Positions 1 to 10,506 of a DNA stretch of 64,000 nt are shown here, piece by piece. The notes beneath the pieces were generated by a model that had not been told where the DNA came from, did not search any database, and saw only the letters and a program-made list of their open reading frames with translations. Source of the DNA: Branchipolynoe longqiensis (lineage: Eukaryota > Annelida > Polychaeta > Phyllodocida > Polynoidae); assembly GCA_030323885.1 (NCBI GenBank), contig CM059197.1:32392209-32456208 (forward strand), read 5' to 3'. Made by a program: the position numbers and the translations under genes. Within the stretch, counting starts at the first letter, position 1, and each line of letters opens with the position of its first letter.

Positions 1-585
1 GTATAGTTTGACAATTCACATATAAAAATAGTAGTTATATGTTGTATTCATACATACTTAGATACATACATGTGTATTGATTAGACCTTTACATTATGGA
101 GTGGTTAGGTGCATAGTTTCCCTTCATAGGTTTGTATGCCTACTGTGTTGTGAATTGCATAATTATCATGTTGTTGGAGATAACATTTTGAAATGAAATG
201 TTAATAGAATGGTTTGTTTATTCTGTTAGATAGAGTGTGGTTAGCTTGTAGGGTTATGCTTAAAAGGTTAATACCTCAGATATGTCTTTTGACTACATGA
301 AGTAGTTTGAGTAAGTAGGTTGTTAGTAATGATGGGATAAACTATGCTTGGAGGATTGTACATTTCAGTCCTTTAGTATTTTAGTACAGTCTTTATTAGT
401 GCCTATGTTAATAGTAATACTACTGGACTGATACACATTTTCCGAATTTGCTGGGGCAAATAATTTGTAAGGTGGATGACTTGGTTTGTTGGCAGCAGGT
501 AAAGGAGTGCATGGGGTGGTGGGAGGGGGTGGGGTGCCCATAGGTGCTTATAATAGATAGATAATTAAATATGCCGACCTCATCG
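1..585. other. No gene or repeat recognised
   Basis: AT-rich sequence without a credible reading frame. A short G-rich run lies near 515-535. Nothing here matches the repeat families seen elsewhere in the window. Confidence 0.4.
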
Positions 586-948
586 CTAGGCCTGTAGAAG
601 GGCCTGATTGGCTTGGTGAATTCTTACCAGGTCCTTGAATTCTAGTTGTGTTTGTGCATGTCTAATTCTGACTGGGAGTTCATTCCATAATTTGCTGCCT
701 TTGTAGATAGGGGCTCTTGTCAGTCTATTTGTGAGTGGTTCAGGAACTTTGAGGAGTGTAGCATCCCCCTGTCTGGTAACTCTGGTAGTACGGTCTAGAT
801 AGTTTTCATCCTTGGCTGTAATAAACATAAGAGATAGCAGATGTGCATCTGTCCCTTGGCTCAGGTATGTGATATTAGATCTAGTGTGCATCTCATTCAC
901 TGAGAGAACCTTTGGATAAGTAAAGAGAGCGAGAGAAAAAAGGGACAA
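586..948 (-). pseudogene. 3' end of a non-LTR retrotransposon polyprotein (relic)
   Basis: An open frame of 120 codons ends at a stop at 586-588. It contains the pattern TRQGDATLLKVPEP, then GSKLWNELPVRIRHA and FKDLVRIHQ. This resembles the extreme C-terminal tail that follows the reverse transcriptase domain in many animal LINEs (R-S/A-x-LWN-x-LP-x-x-IR, then a short FK helix). The catalytic RT core is absent on either side, so this is a 5'-truncated copy, which is usual for LINEs. The family assignment rests on this short pattern only and no clade is proposed. No host exon signals flank it. Confidence 0.5.
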
Positions 949-1021
949 GAAATGGGGTGGTGTGAATTATGTTAGACTAGCTACTTTTGAGTGAGAATCG
1001 CAGGGAATGTGTCAGATCAAT

Positions 1022-1640
1022 GGTTGTTAAAGTTGCATTGTCCGGTAACTTTGAGTTTCTGTTATTTTCTGACATAAATATATTAGATTGATCGCTATAG
1101 TCCACCTTATTTAGTTTGAAGTAACTTATCATTTACATCGCTAAGTTTTGAGATATTTGAAGTACACACATGCAAAATAAATGTTGTCAAGCATGACAAA
1201 ACTGCATTGTTTCTGTAGTTTGTTTGTTGTTTGTTGTTGTTTTACGTCCTAGCAACATCTAAGGTCACATCAGGATGGGTACCGACTTATGACAGTACGC
1301 ACTCATGGTGATTTTATAGTGCTGCCCCACTGGGAAATCAGGCCGCCGGCACCATGACCCAATATCCCACTTGGTCACATTATCCTGACACCAAGCTAAC
1401 CAGCCCTTGCCCTATCCTAATAATGCCGAGCACCAGGCTAGGAAGCAACAAGTATCAATTTTTAAGTCATTGGTTTGACTCCACCGGGAATCGAACTCGC
1501 GAACTCCCAATCTTCCGCGCGCGAGGCCTGTGCTCTACCAATTCCCGATCTTCCGCACGCGAGGCCTGTGCTCTACCGATTCGGCTACCGTGCCCGGTGT
1601 GTTTCTGTAGTAACGGATTCTATTATAATATAACACTGAT
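1022..1640 (+). mobile_element. MITE-T copy, decayed and interrupted by a SINE
   Basis: The left part (1022-1219) starts TTAAAGTTGCATTGTCCGGT, then gives the family body (ATAAATATATTAGATTGATC, GAAGTAAC, a TGTCAAGCATGACAAAACT segment). The right part resumes at 1611 with the family segment CTGTAGTAACGGATTCTATT. The break is the SINE at 1220-1600. MITE-T is the commonest short inverted-repeat element in the window: about 355 bp when complete, ends TTAAAGYTGCATAGTCCGAT on both sides. Confidence 0.75.
1220..1600 (-). mobile_element. SINE-A, full length, with target duplication
   Basis: tRNA-derived SINE in reverse orientation. On the minus strand it has a tRNA-like head (A box GTAGCCGAATCGGTAGAGCA, B box GTTCGATTCC), then GAGTCAAACCAATGACTTA, a body of about 230 bp, and a tail with ATATGACCTTAGATGTTGCT followed by AAAACAACAAC repeats. 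It is flanked by an 11-bp direct repeat, GTTTCTGTAGT, at 1209-1219 and 1601-1611, which marks the insertion into MITE-T. The head is unusual in having a tandem duplication of about 40 bp around 1510-1580 that doubles the anticodon-side segment. Confidence 0.9.
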
Positions 1641-2363
1641 CTGCTGACTAAATACAAACAATGTAACATTTTTACCTTTTTTTTTTTCAAAGAAAAGAAG
1701 AAATAAAGAGAAATAAAAAGGAGATTCGTGGCACTCATCAATCCGCCATTTTCCCAAACAATGTTGTGAAGTGATTCGCATTTAGTTGGATATTCTAGAC
1801 ATTCAGGCCCTAACTCATCAGTCATTGAAGCAATAAAGCTGGCTGACTTCATCAGCGTTGACAGACCATTCAAGCCTCATGCTGAAGATCTAGCCATGGA
1901 TATATTCATTGTTGCCAAATGGCGCCAGTTCACCATCGCTCACTCACTTATTGTAAAGAAATTGGCTCGCGACTTGTACAAGGATGTACCCCTTAATGTT
2001 ATGCACTGTTGACCTGAACGGGATCACATGGTGGATACACGTGGTGGATACACAGAGATCATCGGGGGTTATATTTCTGCCTCAAAAAGAAGAACAACTT
2101 GATTTCTACTGTGGACAAGAATGCTGAATTGGATAATTTGGGGTAGGATGGGTTTTTTTTTATGAGGAGGAATAACATAACAATATTCCAAAACTTGCCG
2201 CTCAAGTGGGGTGCCTTTAACCCTCTAGTAACCAATGTAGCTCATATGATACAAACATTTCCTTATCACCATATCCAAACTAGCTGTTATTAATTTACCC
2301 TTTTATAACCATATTATCATAGTACTACAACTATATCATCTATGGTACTGTGGTTATAAAATT
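1641..2363. other. No gene recognised
   Basis: AT-rich sequence with a short T run near 1676-1690. The longest frames are under 115 codons and have no recognisable domain. Confidence 0.4.
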
Positions 2364-2471
2364 GTTTGTTTGTTGTTGCTTAGGGCCTAGCAGCAAGTAA
2401 GGTCATATCAGGACGGGTACCGACTTGTGACAGTGCACACTCATGGCGACTTTACAGTGCTGCCCTACTGG
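2364..2471 (-). mobile_element. SINE-A tail fragment
   Basis: Matches the reverse complement of the SINE-A 3' half (GGTCATATCAGGACGGGTAC, then ACTCATGGCGACTTTACAGT). The head is missing. Confidence 0.8.
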
Positions 2472-2789
2472 GCTCATCCAGCTCTTCGGGTCCAGATTGA
2501 TTTGATTGATTGGTGGTTGCTTTACGCCGTGTTGGCAGCATAGGCCGTATTCATGGCGAGAAATGTTTGTTTTTTGTTCAAACCATCGTTTTTACATGTA
2601 AAAGCAGACAATCAATTATGTGACAATAGACACTCATTAAATTAGAAAGCTCACAATCATATATTTGTGGTCAAGGGAAACAAATTCCCATAGAAAAAGA
2701 AAAGTTTTATTAATAATTGATAGAATCTATTTAGTAAACTATATGAGGTGGTACAGTCCAGCTGCCCTCAAAAAGGCTAACATGTTTTC

Positions 2790-3655
2790 CTGTCCAGACT
2801 TGCCCGGAGAACCTGACAGAATAAAGCAACGCATATTAAGAAATACTCAGCATTCTGCACTCACCATGATGTTTCCCCTTTTTCCCCATCAGTATATGAC
2901 CTCCTCTCATTCCTCCTGTCCTTCTCCAACCTCCTGAAATCTCCTGGAGCTGTCATGAATTGTTACAGCTCAGTTAAACTATTGGTTACGGGAGCCCCGG
3001 GCCCTCATCTGAATTTTGCTGCTCCCGAGATTGCTGTAATGAAAAGGGCCATCTTTAAATCCTCAAAGCACATCCCCCATGCCCGCCCCTCCCCTGTCTC
3101 CAAGGCACTTGATTAAGATTATTACCCATCTTGCCAGGCATAAGCCGACCCCTTTTAGCCTTTCTAACCTTAATGAGGCAAAGCAATCTCCTTCCGCGAG
3201 ATACCCATGATGCTGGTCCCCATGTACTTCGGTTCGGTGATGTTCGCCTTAGAAAGGAAGAGCGATAGTGACCCTCCGCTCGTCCAAAACCCGCCTAGCC
3301 TCCACCCTGCCTCTCTTCTATCGCCTCCCCACTGTAAAGGTACAACGCCTGAACGCTTTGACTTCTGGATACTGAATCTTTATTCACCGTCCAGGGCTCT
3401 GCGCCACCGGCTAAACTTTCCATGATGTCATCTCATTAATATAATCCTTTGTTCTCTCTCAATGCCTGGATCCCATTATGCATCTTATTAGCATATATTA
3501 CACCCACTATCCCTAATTCCCTCTGCTGCCCGGTTCAAGCCTGGAGTAATTACAGTAAGACCTTCAACCTCCTACCCGCTGACCCAGCCCTCTCGCTCCC
3601 CTCTGGTGCTCCCCTCACTTCTCGAGCCCTCCTACGCACCCTCAGAACTGCTTTT
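2790..3655 (+). pseudogene. Ngaro-type tyrosine recombinase, relic
   Basis: Translation with frame changes gives LSRLARRT-stop-QNKATHIKKYSAFC, PSVYDLLSFLLSFSNLLKSP, GAVMNCYSSVKLLVTGAP, AAPEIAVMKRAIFKSSKH and CCPVQAWSNY. These align in order with the YR proteins at 16595-17550 and 49810-50766. The Trp of the conserved RTW motif is a TGA, and at least two further stops or shifts follow. The relic ends just before the HGLRRG box that carries the catalytic His and Arg, where an LTR-like repeat begins. No gag or RT precedes it. It is an old, inactive fragment of the same retrotransposon group. Confidence 0.75.
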
Positions 3656-3945
3656 AAAAATATACGGTCTTTCGGTTGTAATAGCCGAGCTTGGAATCAT
3701 ATCAATATCTCGGGCAATGGAGTTGGGGACCATTGTTATGTAATGGTGATGCAATGCGTGCTCACTCGCTGTGTGACATGGAAATAACTATGTGTAAATG
3801 TTATGACACACGTTGACCGTGATTGCAGTATGCTGTCTGGATGTTAAGAAACGGTTGATAATTACAGGAATGTTCCCTCCATGCACCAGGAAGAGTGCAA
3901 AAGGGAGAGGGACATGTATTATTGTTTAATGTAACTGTATGGCCT
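3656..3945 (+). repeat. LTR-like repeat, 5' part (second copy at 48287)
   Basis: Begins AAAAATATACGGTCTTTCGG. The shared features occur in the same order in the copy starting at 48287: GGGACCATTGTTATG versus GGGGACAATAATGT, GATGTTAAGAAACGGTTGAT versus TATAAGAAACAGTTAAGG, and a following GAATGTTCC. Both copies start at the same point beside unrelated DNA, so this is a true repeat boundary. It cuts the YR relic and is itself followed by SINE-A sequence. Confidence 0.55.
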
Positions 3946-4158
3946 GGCGCTCAGCATTACTAGGATATGGAAAGGACTGGTTAGCTCAGTATCAGGATAA
4001 TATGACTGGGAAATCGGGTCAAGGTGCCGGTAACCTGGTCTTTCAGTGGGGCAGTACTATAAAGTCGCCATAAGTGCATGCTGTCACGAGTTCTTACCCA
4101 TCCTGATATGACCCTATATGTTGCCAGGATGCAAAACTCCAAAAATCAGCAGACAAGT
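3946..4158 (+). mobile_element. SINE-A body and tail fragment
   Basis: Matches SINE-A from GGCCTGGCGCTCAGCATTAC through to the tail GTTGCCAGGATGCAAAACTC. The tRNA head is missing. Confidence 0.8.
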
Positions 4159-4162
4159 AAAG

Positions 4163-4312
4163 ATGTGCCGAATGGGTTAGAGCGTCCGTCTCCCGTGTTG
4201 GTAGATCGTGGGATCGTGGGTTCGAATCCTGGTCGAGTCAAACCAATGACTTAAAAATTGATACTTGTTGCTTCCTAGCCAGACGCTCAGTATTACTAGG
4301 ATATGGAAAGAA
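4163..4312 (+). mobile_element. SINE-A head half
   Basis: tRNA-like head (GTGCCGAATGGGTTAGAGCG, B box GGGTTCGAATCC), then GAGTCAAACCAATGACTTA and the first body segment, ending at ACTAGGATATGG. The 3' half is absent. Confidence 0.8.
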
Positions 4313-4761
4313 GCAGTGGAATGAGTCAGACCAGTTATCTGCGACTGAAATTTCCCCTGATTAAACAACTAATGTACCAAAAAGAAAAAGAAAAAAGAAA
4401 GTAGGATGGACTGCGGCCGAGTTTGGGTTTGCAGAAATGATCCTGCAAGTTGTGCAGGATACACTCCTTTATTCATATCAGGACGGGTCCTGACATGTGT
4501 GACAGCGAAGACTGCACCTATACCTGCCGTGTTCTTGAAATGTAGTTAGTAGGTTCACCTCGATTTGCACACTATTTGGTCTGTCCTAATGATGGGGCTT
4601 TGCGTGTTGGTGATCACTTAATGCGCATGTCAGACCCAGGTAGTGTGCATGTAGACATGACGTCATCACAAAACTTAGCTACGGTTGAAGTCATTTGACT
4701 TTTACCACTGCTTCATAAATCATCAATATTTTCGCGATTTTTGTAAGTGGCTTCTTGGATT

Positions 4762-4945
4762 AAGTAAAACCTCTCTAACCGACCACCTGCACATATCAAC
4801 CACTCTCCTATATCGATCGCTTTATCTGGGTCCCAACAATACCATTGTAAGGATATCCTAACTCCATAAACCGACCACCTCCTTAAATGGACCACTTAAA
4901 GTCGGTCTGATGGTCGGTTGATTTAGAGAGGTTTTACTGTATATT
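4762..4945. mobile_element. Palindromic MITE, AGTAAAACCTCTCT family
   Basis: Terminal inverted repeats AAGTAAAACCTCTCTAACCG and its partner TTTAGAGAGGTTTTACTGTA surround about 130 bp. A second copy lies at 25771-25939 and a partial one at 11575-11683. Ends of the form CAGTAAAAC suggest a pogo/Tc1-like parent (inference). Confidence 0.75.
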
Positions 4946-5363
4946 AAATTACACTTTTCCCTTCTTTGAGTCATAGTATAATTTATAGCATCTAGCAATA
5001 TATATATCTATAAATCTAATTCGCTGAATTACCTTATATGTATAGACACAGAACACATGTATATATACACACACGTGTGTATGTGTATTTATATATATGT
5101 ATGTACAACTATAATTAGAAATGTTATAGATGGTAAATTAATAGAACACAGATATATATATATATATATATCATGTGAGAGATCATGTGAGAGAGCATAG
5201 TTAATACTGCATGATAAAGATTTACCACTTGGTCAACAATCTTTTATTCATAAATAACATAAGGTTTCGCAATGTATGTCTACTGTCTTAAAACTGCCCA
5301 ATCTGAAGGAAGTATCAAAGTCTTAAAAGCAAAACAGTTACTTAGGTTTCATCTTTGGATTGA
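4946..5363. repeat. AT-rich stretch with TA microsatellite
   Basis: Low-complexity AT-rich DNA with an ACACACGTGTGT dyad near 5068 and a (TA)n run near 5153-5171. No gene seen. Confidence 0.5.
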
Positions 5364-5451
5364 TTAAAGCTGCATAGTCCGATGATCGATCTAATATATT
5401 TATCTCAGAAAAAATACCGAAATTCAAAACCATCGGACTATGCAACTTTAA
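5364..5451. mobile_element. Minimal 88-bp MITE-T
   Basis: Contains both MITE-T ends (TTAAAGCTGCATAGTCCGAT and the inverted ATCGGACTATGCAACTTTAA) with only about 48 bp of the normal subterminal sequence between them. It is the smallest complete-ended member here. Confidence 0.85.
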
Positions 5452-5475
5452 CCGGCCCAGATAACTGTTATAACC

Positions 5476-5502
5476 CCCCCCCCCCCCACACACACACACA
5501 CC
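5476..5502 (+). repeat. Poly-C run followed by CA microsatellite
   Basis: About 12 C residues or more, followed by (CA)7. Confidence 0.8.
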
Positions 5503-5657
5503 TGATGTTCCCCTCACACTTGCGCTCACCCTGCCAACATACCAAATTATCCACCTTTCCAAGTATTTCCCCACCAACATCAGGAAATGCTCTTACTAAG
5601 TCTGCATATCCGTCTAGAGATACTGCTATGAACGTAGACACCGAACACTTAATCACC

Positions 5658-6235
5658 AGACGCGGTGGCCGAATCGGTAGAGCGTAGGCTTCCTGTGCTG
5701 AAGGTCAGGAGTTCGAATACCGGTCGAGTCAAACCAATGATTTACATAATTGATACTTGTTGCTACCTAGCCTGGCACTCAGCTTTATTAGGATAGGGCT
5801 AGGACTGGTTAGCTCAGTGTCAGGATAATGTGACTGAGTGGGATATCATTTGTTTGTTGGGGTTTTACATCCTGATATCATGTCATGGTGATGATGGCCT
5901 GGTCTCCCTGTGGGGTCGTGGGTTCGAACCCTGGTCGAGTCAAACCAATGACTTTAAAATTGATACTTGTCGCTTCCTAGCCAGGCGCTTGGCATTATTA
6001 GGACAGGGCAAGGACTGGTGTGCTCAGTGTCAGGATAATGTCACAAGTCGGTACCCGTCCTGAAATGACCTTAGATGTTGCTAGGACGTAAAAGAACAAA
6101 CAACAACAACCCAGTGGGGCAGCACTATGAAGTCGCCATGAGTGTGCACGACCACAAGTTGGCACCTGTCCTGATATGACCTTAGATGTTGCCAGGATGT
6201 AAAACTCAAACAAACAACAAACAACAAACAAAAAG
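5658..6235 (+). mobile_element. Chimeric SINE-A block
   Basis: Contains a head (GGTGGCCGAATCGGTAGAGC, B box GAGTTCGAATACC) and body to about 5848. A piece of tail and a second B-box and body start (GGGTTCGAACCC at 5920) follow, then a deleted body running straight into a tail with AACAACAACAAC, and finally a second complete tail ending near 6235. At least two elements have recombined here. The central segment lacks about 100 bp of body. Confidence 0.8.
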
Positions 6236-6888
6236 CCAGAAATGCAGGAAGACCTGACGTTCCACACATCTAGCGATGCTGGTTTATGCGGTCTACAATG
6301 GGAGTAATAATTATTTGTAATGTGAGTTCAGATCATCCTCTTTTCTTGTCATTTCTTACATGACGTCAGCTGTGGGGTGACTTGCTACTTCCGGTGAATA
6401 ATGCATAAAACATCGAGAAGGATCCACAGCGACGAAAGGACGAAAAACGAGTTCCCACTGGGTAATATCGAGTATATCCTTGCAGGATGAGTTTCCCATT
6501 CATTAAGTAGTGATATTGTGTGATTTAAACAGAAATCAATGTAGATCAATTTCAAATATACTTTAAACAATTTAATCTGTGCAAAAGATACATAAATATG
6601 TGATAATTTCTGAACAAACAACAACAACATAGTCAAATAATATTTTACTACACTGCTAGCTCTGTGGAGGTCTAGCCTGGTCCCCTGGCATTTATTTGCT
6701 CATGCAGAGGCATAGGAGTTTTCATCTATTATCGCTCAGTTTCCAACCTGGTCCCCTAGCCTTTGTACCGGAAACAAGTTTAAACGAGCTCAAACGAGTT
6801 CAACCCCGGCTGGTTGGGTCGCACCGTGGCTAGTTGGGTCGCTCCGTTTAGCGCTGAATATGCTTATGAAAACATCACCCTTTCACGA
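6236..6888. other. No gene recognised
   Basis: No repeat of the known families and no convincing frame. The segments CCTGGTCCCCTGGCATTTAT (6680) and ACCTGGTCCCCTAGCCTTTG (6748) are an imperfect direct repeat. Confidence 0.4.
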
Positions 6889-7204
6889 CCGGACGCGGTA
6901 GCAGAATCGGTAGAGCATAGGCTTCCCGTGCGGACGGTTGGGAGTTCGAATTCTGGTCGAGTCAAACCAATGACTTACAAAATTGATACTTGTCACTACC
7001 TAGTCTGGCACTCAGCATTACTAGGTTAGGGCAATGACTGGTTAACTCAATGGCAGGATAATGGGAATGAGTGGGTTATCGAGGCATGGTATTTCAGTGG
7101 GACAGCACCATAAAGTTGCAATGAGTGTGCACTGTCACATGTCGGTACCCGTCCTGATATGACCTTAGATATTGCCAGGACATAAAACTCCAACAAACAA
7201 CAAA
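6889..7204 (+). mobile_element. SINE-A, near full length
   Basis: Head with ACGCGGTAGCAGAATCGGTA, B box GAGTTCGAATTCTGG, body, and tail ATATGACCTTAGATATTGCC followed by CAACAAACAACAAA. Confidence 0.9.
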
Positions 7205-7368
7205 TCATCGTTTCACTTTTTTGGGTTTTTGTTATTATGGTTAGATGTTTTATTCAGTTGGATACATTTTTGTCAGGGCCGAGGCATGAGTCTTCTGACC
7301 ATATATATAACATTATATATTTGTGGATATAAATAATAGCAGCCTCTTAATGTTTCTCTCTAACCACC

Positions 7369-7722
7369 TTAGAGTTGCATAGTCTGATGGTTTTGAATTT
7401 CTGTCATTATTCTCAGGTAAATATATTAAATTGATTGTATAATCTACCTTTCTTTAATTTGAAGTAACTTTTATTTTGAATGGCTAACCTTTAAGATATT
7501 TGAAGTGAAAACATGTCAAATTAATGTTGGAAAGCACACCAAAACTCGGATGCCATAGGCTTTAGCACTAAGCGTTTCTATTAACTTGACTCAGTATTCC
7601 TTTCTATGTGGCAACAAATGATTAATAAGTGTATCATTATCTAAGTTAGATATGTAGAGTCAGATCTAAATAATTGGTTTGGTTTTGAAAATCTGATGCT
7701 TCATCGGACTATGCAACTTTAA
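7369..7722. mobile_element. MITE-T, full length (354 bp)
   Basis: Left end TTAGAGTTGCATAGTCTGAT and right end ATCGGACTATGCAACTTTAA flank the standard body (TAAATATATTAAATTGATTG, TTGGAAAGCACACCAAAACT, TAATAAGTGTATCATTATCT). Confidence 0.9.
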
Positions 7723-7991
7723 CTTCCATGTTATTCACTGTGTTGCAGCCATTTTCTCCTCCCCGCCTCCTATGCACCATGAGCCAACTGTCACTCTGCT
7801 CACCATATATGTGTGTGTATATGCGTATATACACAAAAATGTAATTTAGATAACATGATGGGGTAATAGACGCTTGTATCAATAGTTGCATGTTATTTTA
7901 CTTCTCTTCATCTTATTGAGTAGGGCATTATACACAGGATATGACAACTTCTGCAAACAAACAGATTTATGGCAGCTTCAGCGCAAACGTG

Positions 7992-8331
7992 GTACGGTAT
8001 AACCCCATTAAACCAAGCTCGGTTAAACCAAATGGTTGGTTAATCCAAACCTTTTTCGGCGGCCCGGCAAAATACTACCATTTATCATATAAAAAAGTTG
8101 GTTAAACCAAAGTCGGTTAATCCAAATTATCGGTTCATCCAAACAAAATTGTCGGACCTCAGGCCACTTCAGCTACAGTTAAATGAAACTTTCAAGTGGT
8201 TATAAGGTCATCTGAGAGCCCACCAACTTTTTTTATATGATAATAGTAGTATTTTGAAGGGACCCTAGAAGTTTGTTTGGATTAACCAATCATCTGGTTT
8301 AACCAAGCTTGGTTTAACGGGGTTATATTGT
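7992..8331. mobile_element. MITE, TATAACCCCGTTAAACC family
   Basis: Left end GTATAACCCCATTAAACCAA and right end TTGGTTTAACGGGGTTATAT are inverted repeats, and the subterminal part repeats GGTTAA(A/T)CCAA several times in both orientations. A second, one-sided copy lies at 8424-8480. Such ends recall pogo-like elements (inference). Confidence 0.8.
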
Positions 8332-8423
8332 GTGTACATAAAAAACAATAGTCAAAGTGTCCACATACATTGTATGTTACATGTGCAATACACACTTACT
8401 CAAAGTCAAAGTCGAAGCCAAAG

Positions 8424-8480
8424 CTCGGTTAAACCAATGATCGGCTAATCCAAGTTTGGTTTAAGAGGGTTATACTGTAG
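8424..8480. mobile_element. Fragment of the TATAACCCC MITE
   Basis: Contains AGCTCGGTTAAACCAATGAT and ends GGTTTAAGAGGGTTATACTG, which is one terminus of the element at 7992-8331. Confidence 0.7.
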
Positions 8481-8651
8481 TCATGGTTTAATTTTCGCCC
8501 GGGTGGCATTTGTTTGCTTTTGCACTTGAACCTTTCATGTAGACCCCATCACCAACAGCGGACTAACATCCACTATTCTGCTCTACTTAACTATCCTTTG
8601 TATCCATCATATCTTTCTTACCCTTCAATATATAGAAATCCATCCAATAAG

Positions 8652-8816
8652 TTACATTCATAGGTTTGTTTGCGTGTTGCTGTTTTTTGTCTGAGCAACA
8701 TCTGAGGTGATATCAGGACGGACACCGACTTGTGAGAGTGTGCACTCATGGTGACTTTATAGTGCTGCCCCACTGGGAAATCAAGCCACCAGCACCATAA
8801 CCTGATATCCCATCAT
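8652..8816 (-). mobile_element. SINE-A tail and body fragment
   Basis: Reverse-oriented SINE-A 3' half: GAGCAACATCTGAGGTGATA, CACTCATGGTGACTTTATAG, ending at CCTGATATCCCATC. A short (CAT)5 run follows. Confidence 0.8.
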
Positions 8817-8862
8817 CATCATCATCATGCTGTCAGTCGCGATGCGACAAAGACTGCTTTCA

Positions 8863-9300
8863 TTACTTGACTGCTGCTCTCCATTTAGCTCTCTGATGTG
8901 AGAGTGATGTCCATGAGTCAGTCTTAATGTCTCTCAGCTTCATGTTTCTCTTGATGGTATCCTTGAACCGGATTCGAGGGTGCCCTCTCTTTCTGTAACC
9001 AGAAGACAGTTGAGAATAGAGGATCTGCTTTGGGAGCCTGTCTGATGACATCCTCATGAGGTGTCCAGTCCACCGGAGATTCTTTTTGATCAGAAGATCT
9101 TCCATAGAGGGCACCCCCGTCCGTTTGAGTATTTCCATATTTGTACATTTCATGAAAGCTGCCTGCAATAGTGTTGAAGTGCTGCTGGCTTTTGCAAGTT
9201 ACCAGCGGCACTATCTCGGGGAGCAAATAGAGGTTTCACACCGGCAAGAACATGTCAAGACAGGCGCAAAACTATTTGTCCCTGCAGTGGCTGGTCGGGA
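8863..9300 (-). pseudogene. LINE reverse transcriptase C-terminal relic
   Basis: The frame read from 9168 to 8863 gives TGVPSMEDLLIKKNLRWTGHLMRM, SSDRLPKQILYSQLSSGYRKRGHPRIRFKDTIKRNMK and LSHQRAKWRAAVK. This follows the common C-terminal pattern of animal endonuclease/RT LINEs (LRW-x-GHL-x-RM, then RLPK, RG-x-P-x-x-R-x-KD, and a final W). Upstream sequence to about 9300 continues in other frames, so the copy is frameshifted and 5'-truncated. This part lies beyond the catalytic YxDD. No host gene is implied. Confidence 0.75.
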
Positions 9301-9504
9301 GATATTGGGAGTTCCATACATGAACCGCCCTTAATGCTGCCACAGTGACATGGTTTTCTGTTTAGGGTTTGCTCCCTTAGCCTTTGGTTCTGTCAAGAAC
9401 CTGTACCACAAGGCAGTGGTTTACAACTCTGCAGGGCAGGGGCGTCAAACTCCCTGAGGTGTTGCAATACCTGCAGTACCTGCATACCGTATATACCTGC
9501 ATAC

Positions 9505-9740
9505 CGTATATACCTGATATCCCACTCAGTCACATTATCCTGACACTGAGTGAAATCAGTCCTTGCCCTATCCTAGTAATGCCAAGCACCAGGCTAGGAA
9601 GTGACAAGTATCAATTTTTAAGTCATTGGTTTGACTCGACCAGGGTTCAAATGCACAAACTCATCGTTTCGGATCCCTCGATCTCCCAACACAAGGGACA
9701 GATGCTCAACTCATTCGGCCACCCTGTCTTGTCCGCACAC
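9505..9740 (-). mobile_element. SINE-A 5' half
   Basis: Runs from GATATCCCACTCAGTCACAT through the body to the reverse-complemented head (CTCATTCGGCCACCCTGTCT). A 13-bp direct repeat, ACCTGCATACCGT, precedes it near 9478-9506. Confidence 0.85.
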
Positions 9741-10161
9741 TCAATTGATGTATGCACAAGGAAAATTGATGTCTGTACTTACTAGGTATCAGTGAATTTC
9801 GTGTAATTATATCCACTGATTTGAATAATAATAGTCACTGTTTAACTACGACATAGATATTTATTTTATGTGTATAGTTTTTTTTAATTTTTTTTTCATA
9901 TATTAGACAAAAATAAAGAAAATTCTGGATTCATGCAATGTAAAGGAATGCATATTCACAATTTAACATTTTTATTATACTTTTAATATTCAGCTGCAAT
10001 CGCATGCGGTTCACTATTACAACTGATAGCGTCATCTATGCATCAATCAATGCTATTGTATGGCTGGAATCCCAGTGTTCTTACGCTGACAAAAGCCATT
10101 ATTCAATAAATAAAGTGCATTACATTTTGTACAGTAGGAATACAATGATAATAGTCCTATG
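9741..10161. other. No gene recognised
   Basis: AT-rich unique sequence with a T-rich tract near 9869-9897. Confidence 0.4.
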
Positions 10162-10506
10162 AATTGATTTTGTTTGTTTGTTGTTGTTTTACGTCCTAGT
10201 AACATCTAAGGTCATATCAGGACGGGTACCGACTTGTAGCAGTGCACACTCATGGCAGCGTTATAGTGCTGCCCCACTGGAATACCAGGCCGCCAGCACC
10301 ATGACCTGATATCCCACTCAGTCACATAATCCTGACACTGAGCCAACCAGTCCTTGCCCTATCCTAATAATGCCAAGTGCCAGGCTAGGAAGCGACAAAT
10401 ATAAATTTTTAAGTGATTGGTTTGACTCGCCCAGGGTTAGAACCCACGACCCCACGATCTACAAACACGGGAGACGGACACTCATTCAGCCATCCCGTCT
10501 GGTCTC
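10162..10506 (-). mobile_element. SINE-A, full length
   Basis: On the minus strand: head with GATGGCTGAATGAGTGTCCG, B box GGGTTCTAACCC, body, and tail ending in TACTAGGACGTAAAACAAC plus AAC repeats. Confidence 0.9.

Noticed and set aside
1354..1647. Coding frame of 97 codons in SINE-A, and similar frames in other copies
   Set aside because: SINE-A copies give similar accidental frames in both orientations; no selection on any of them.
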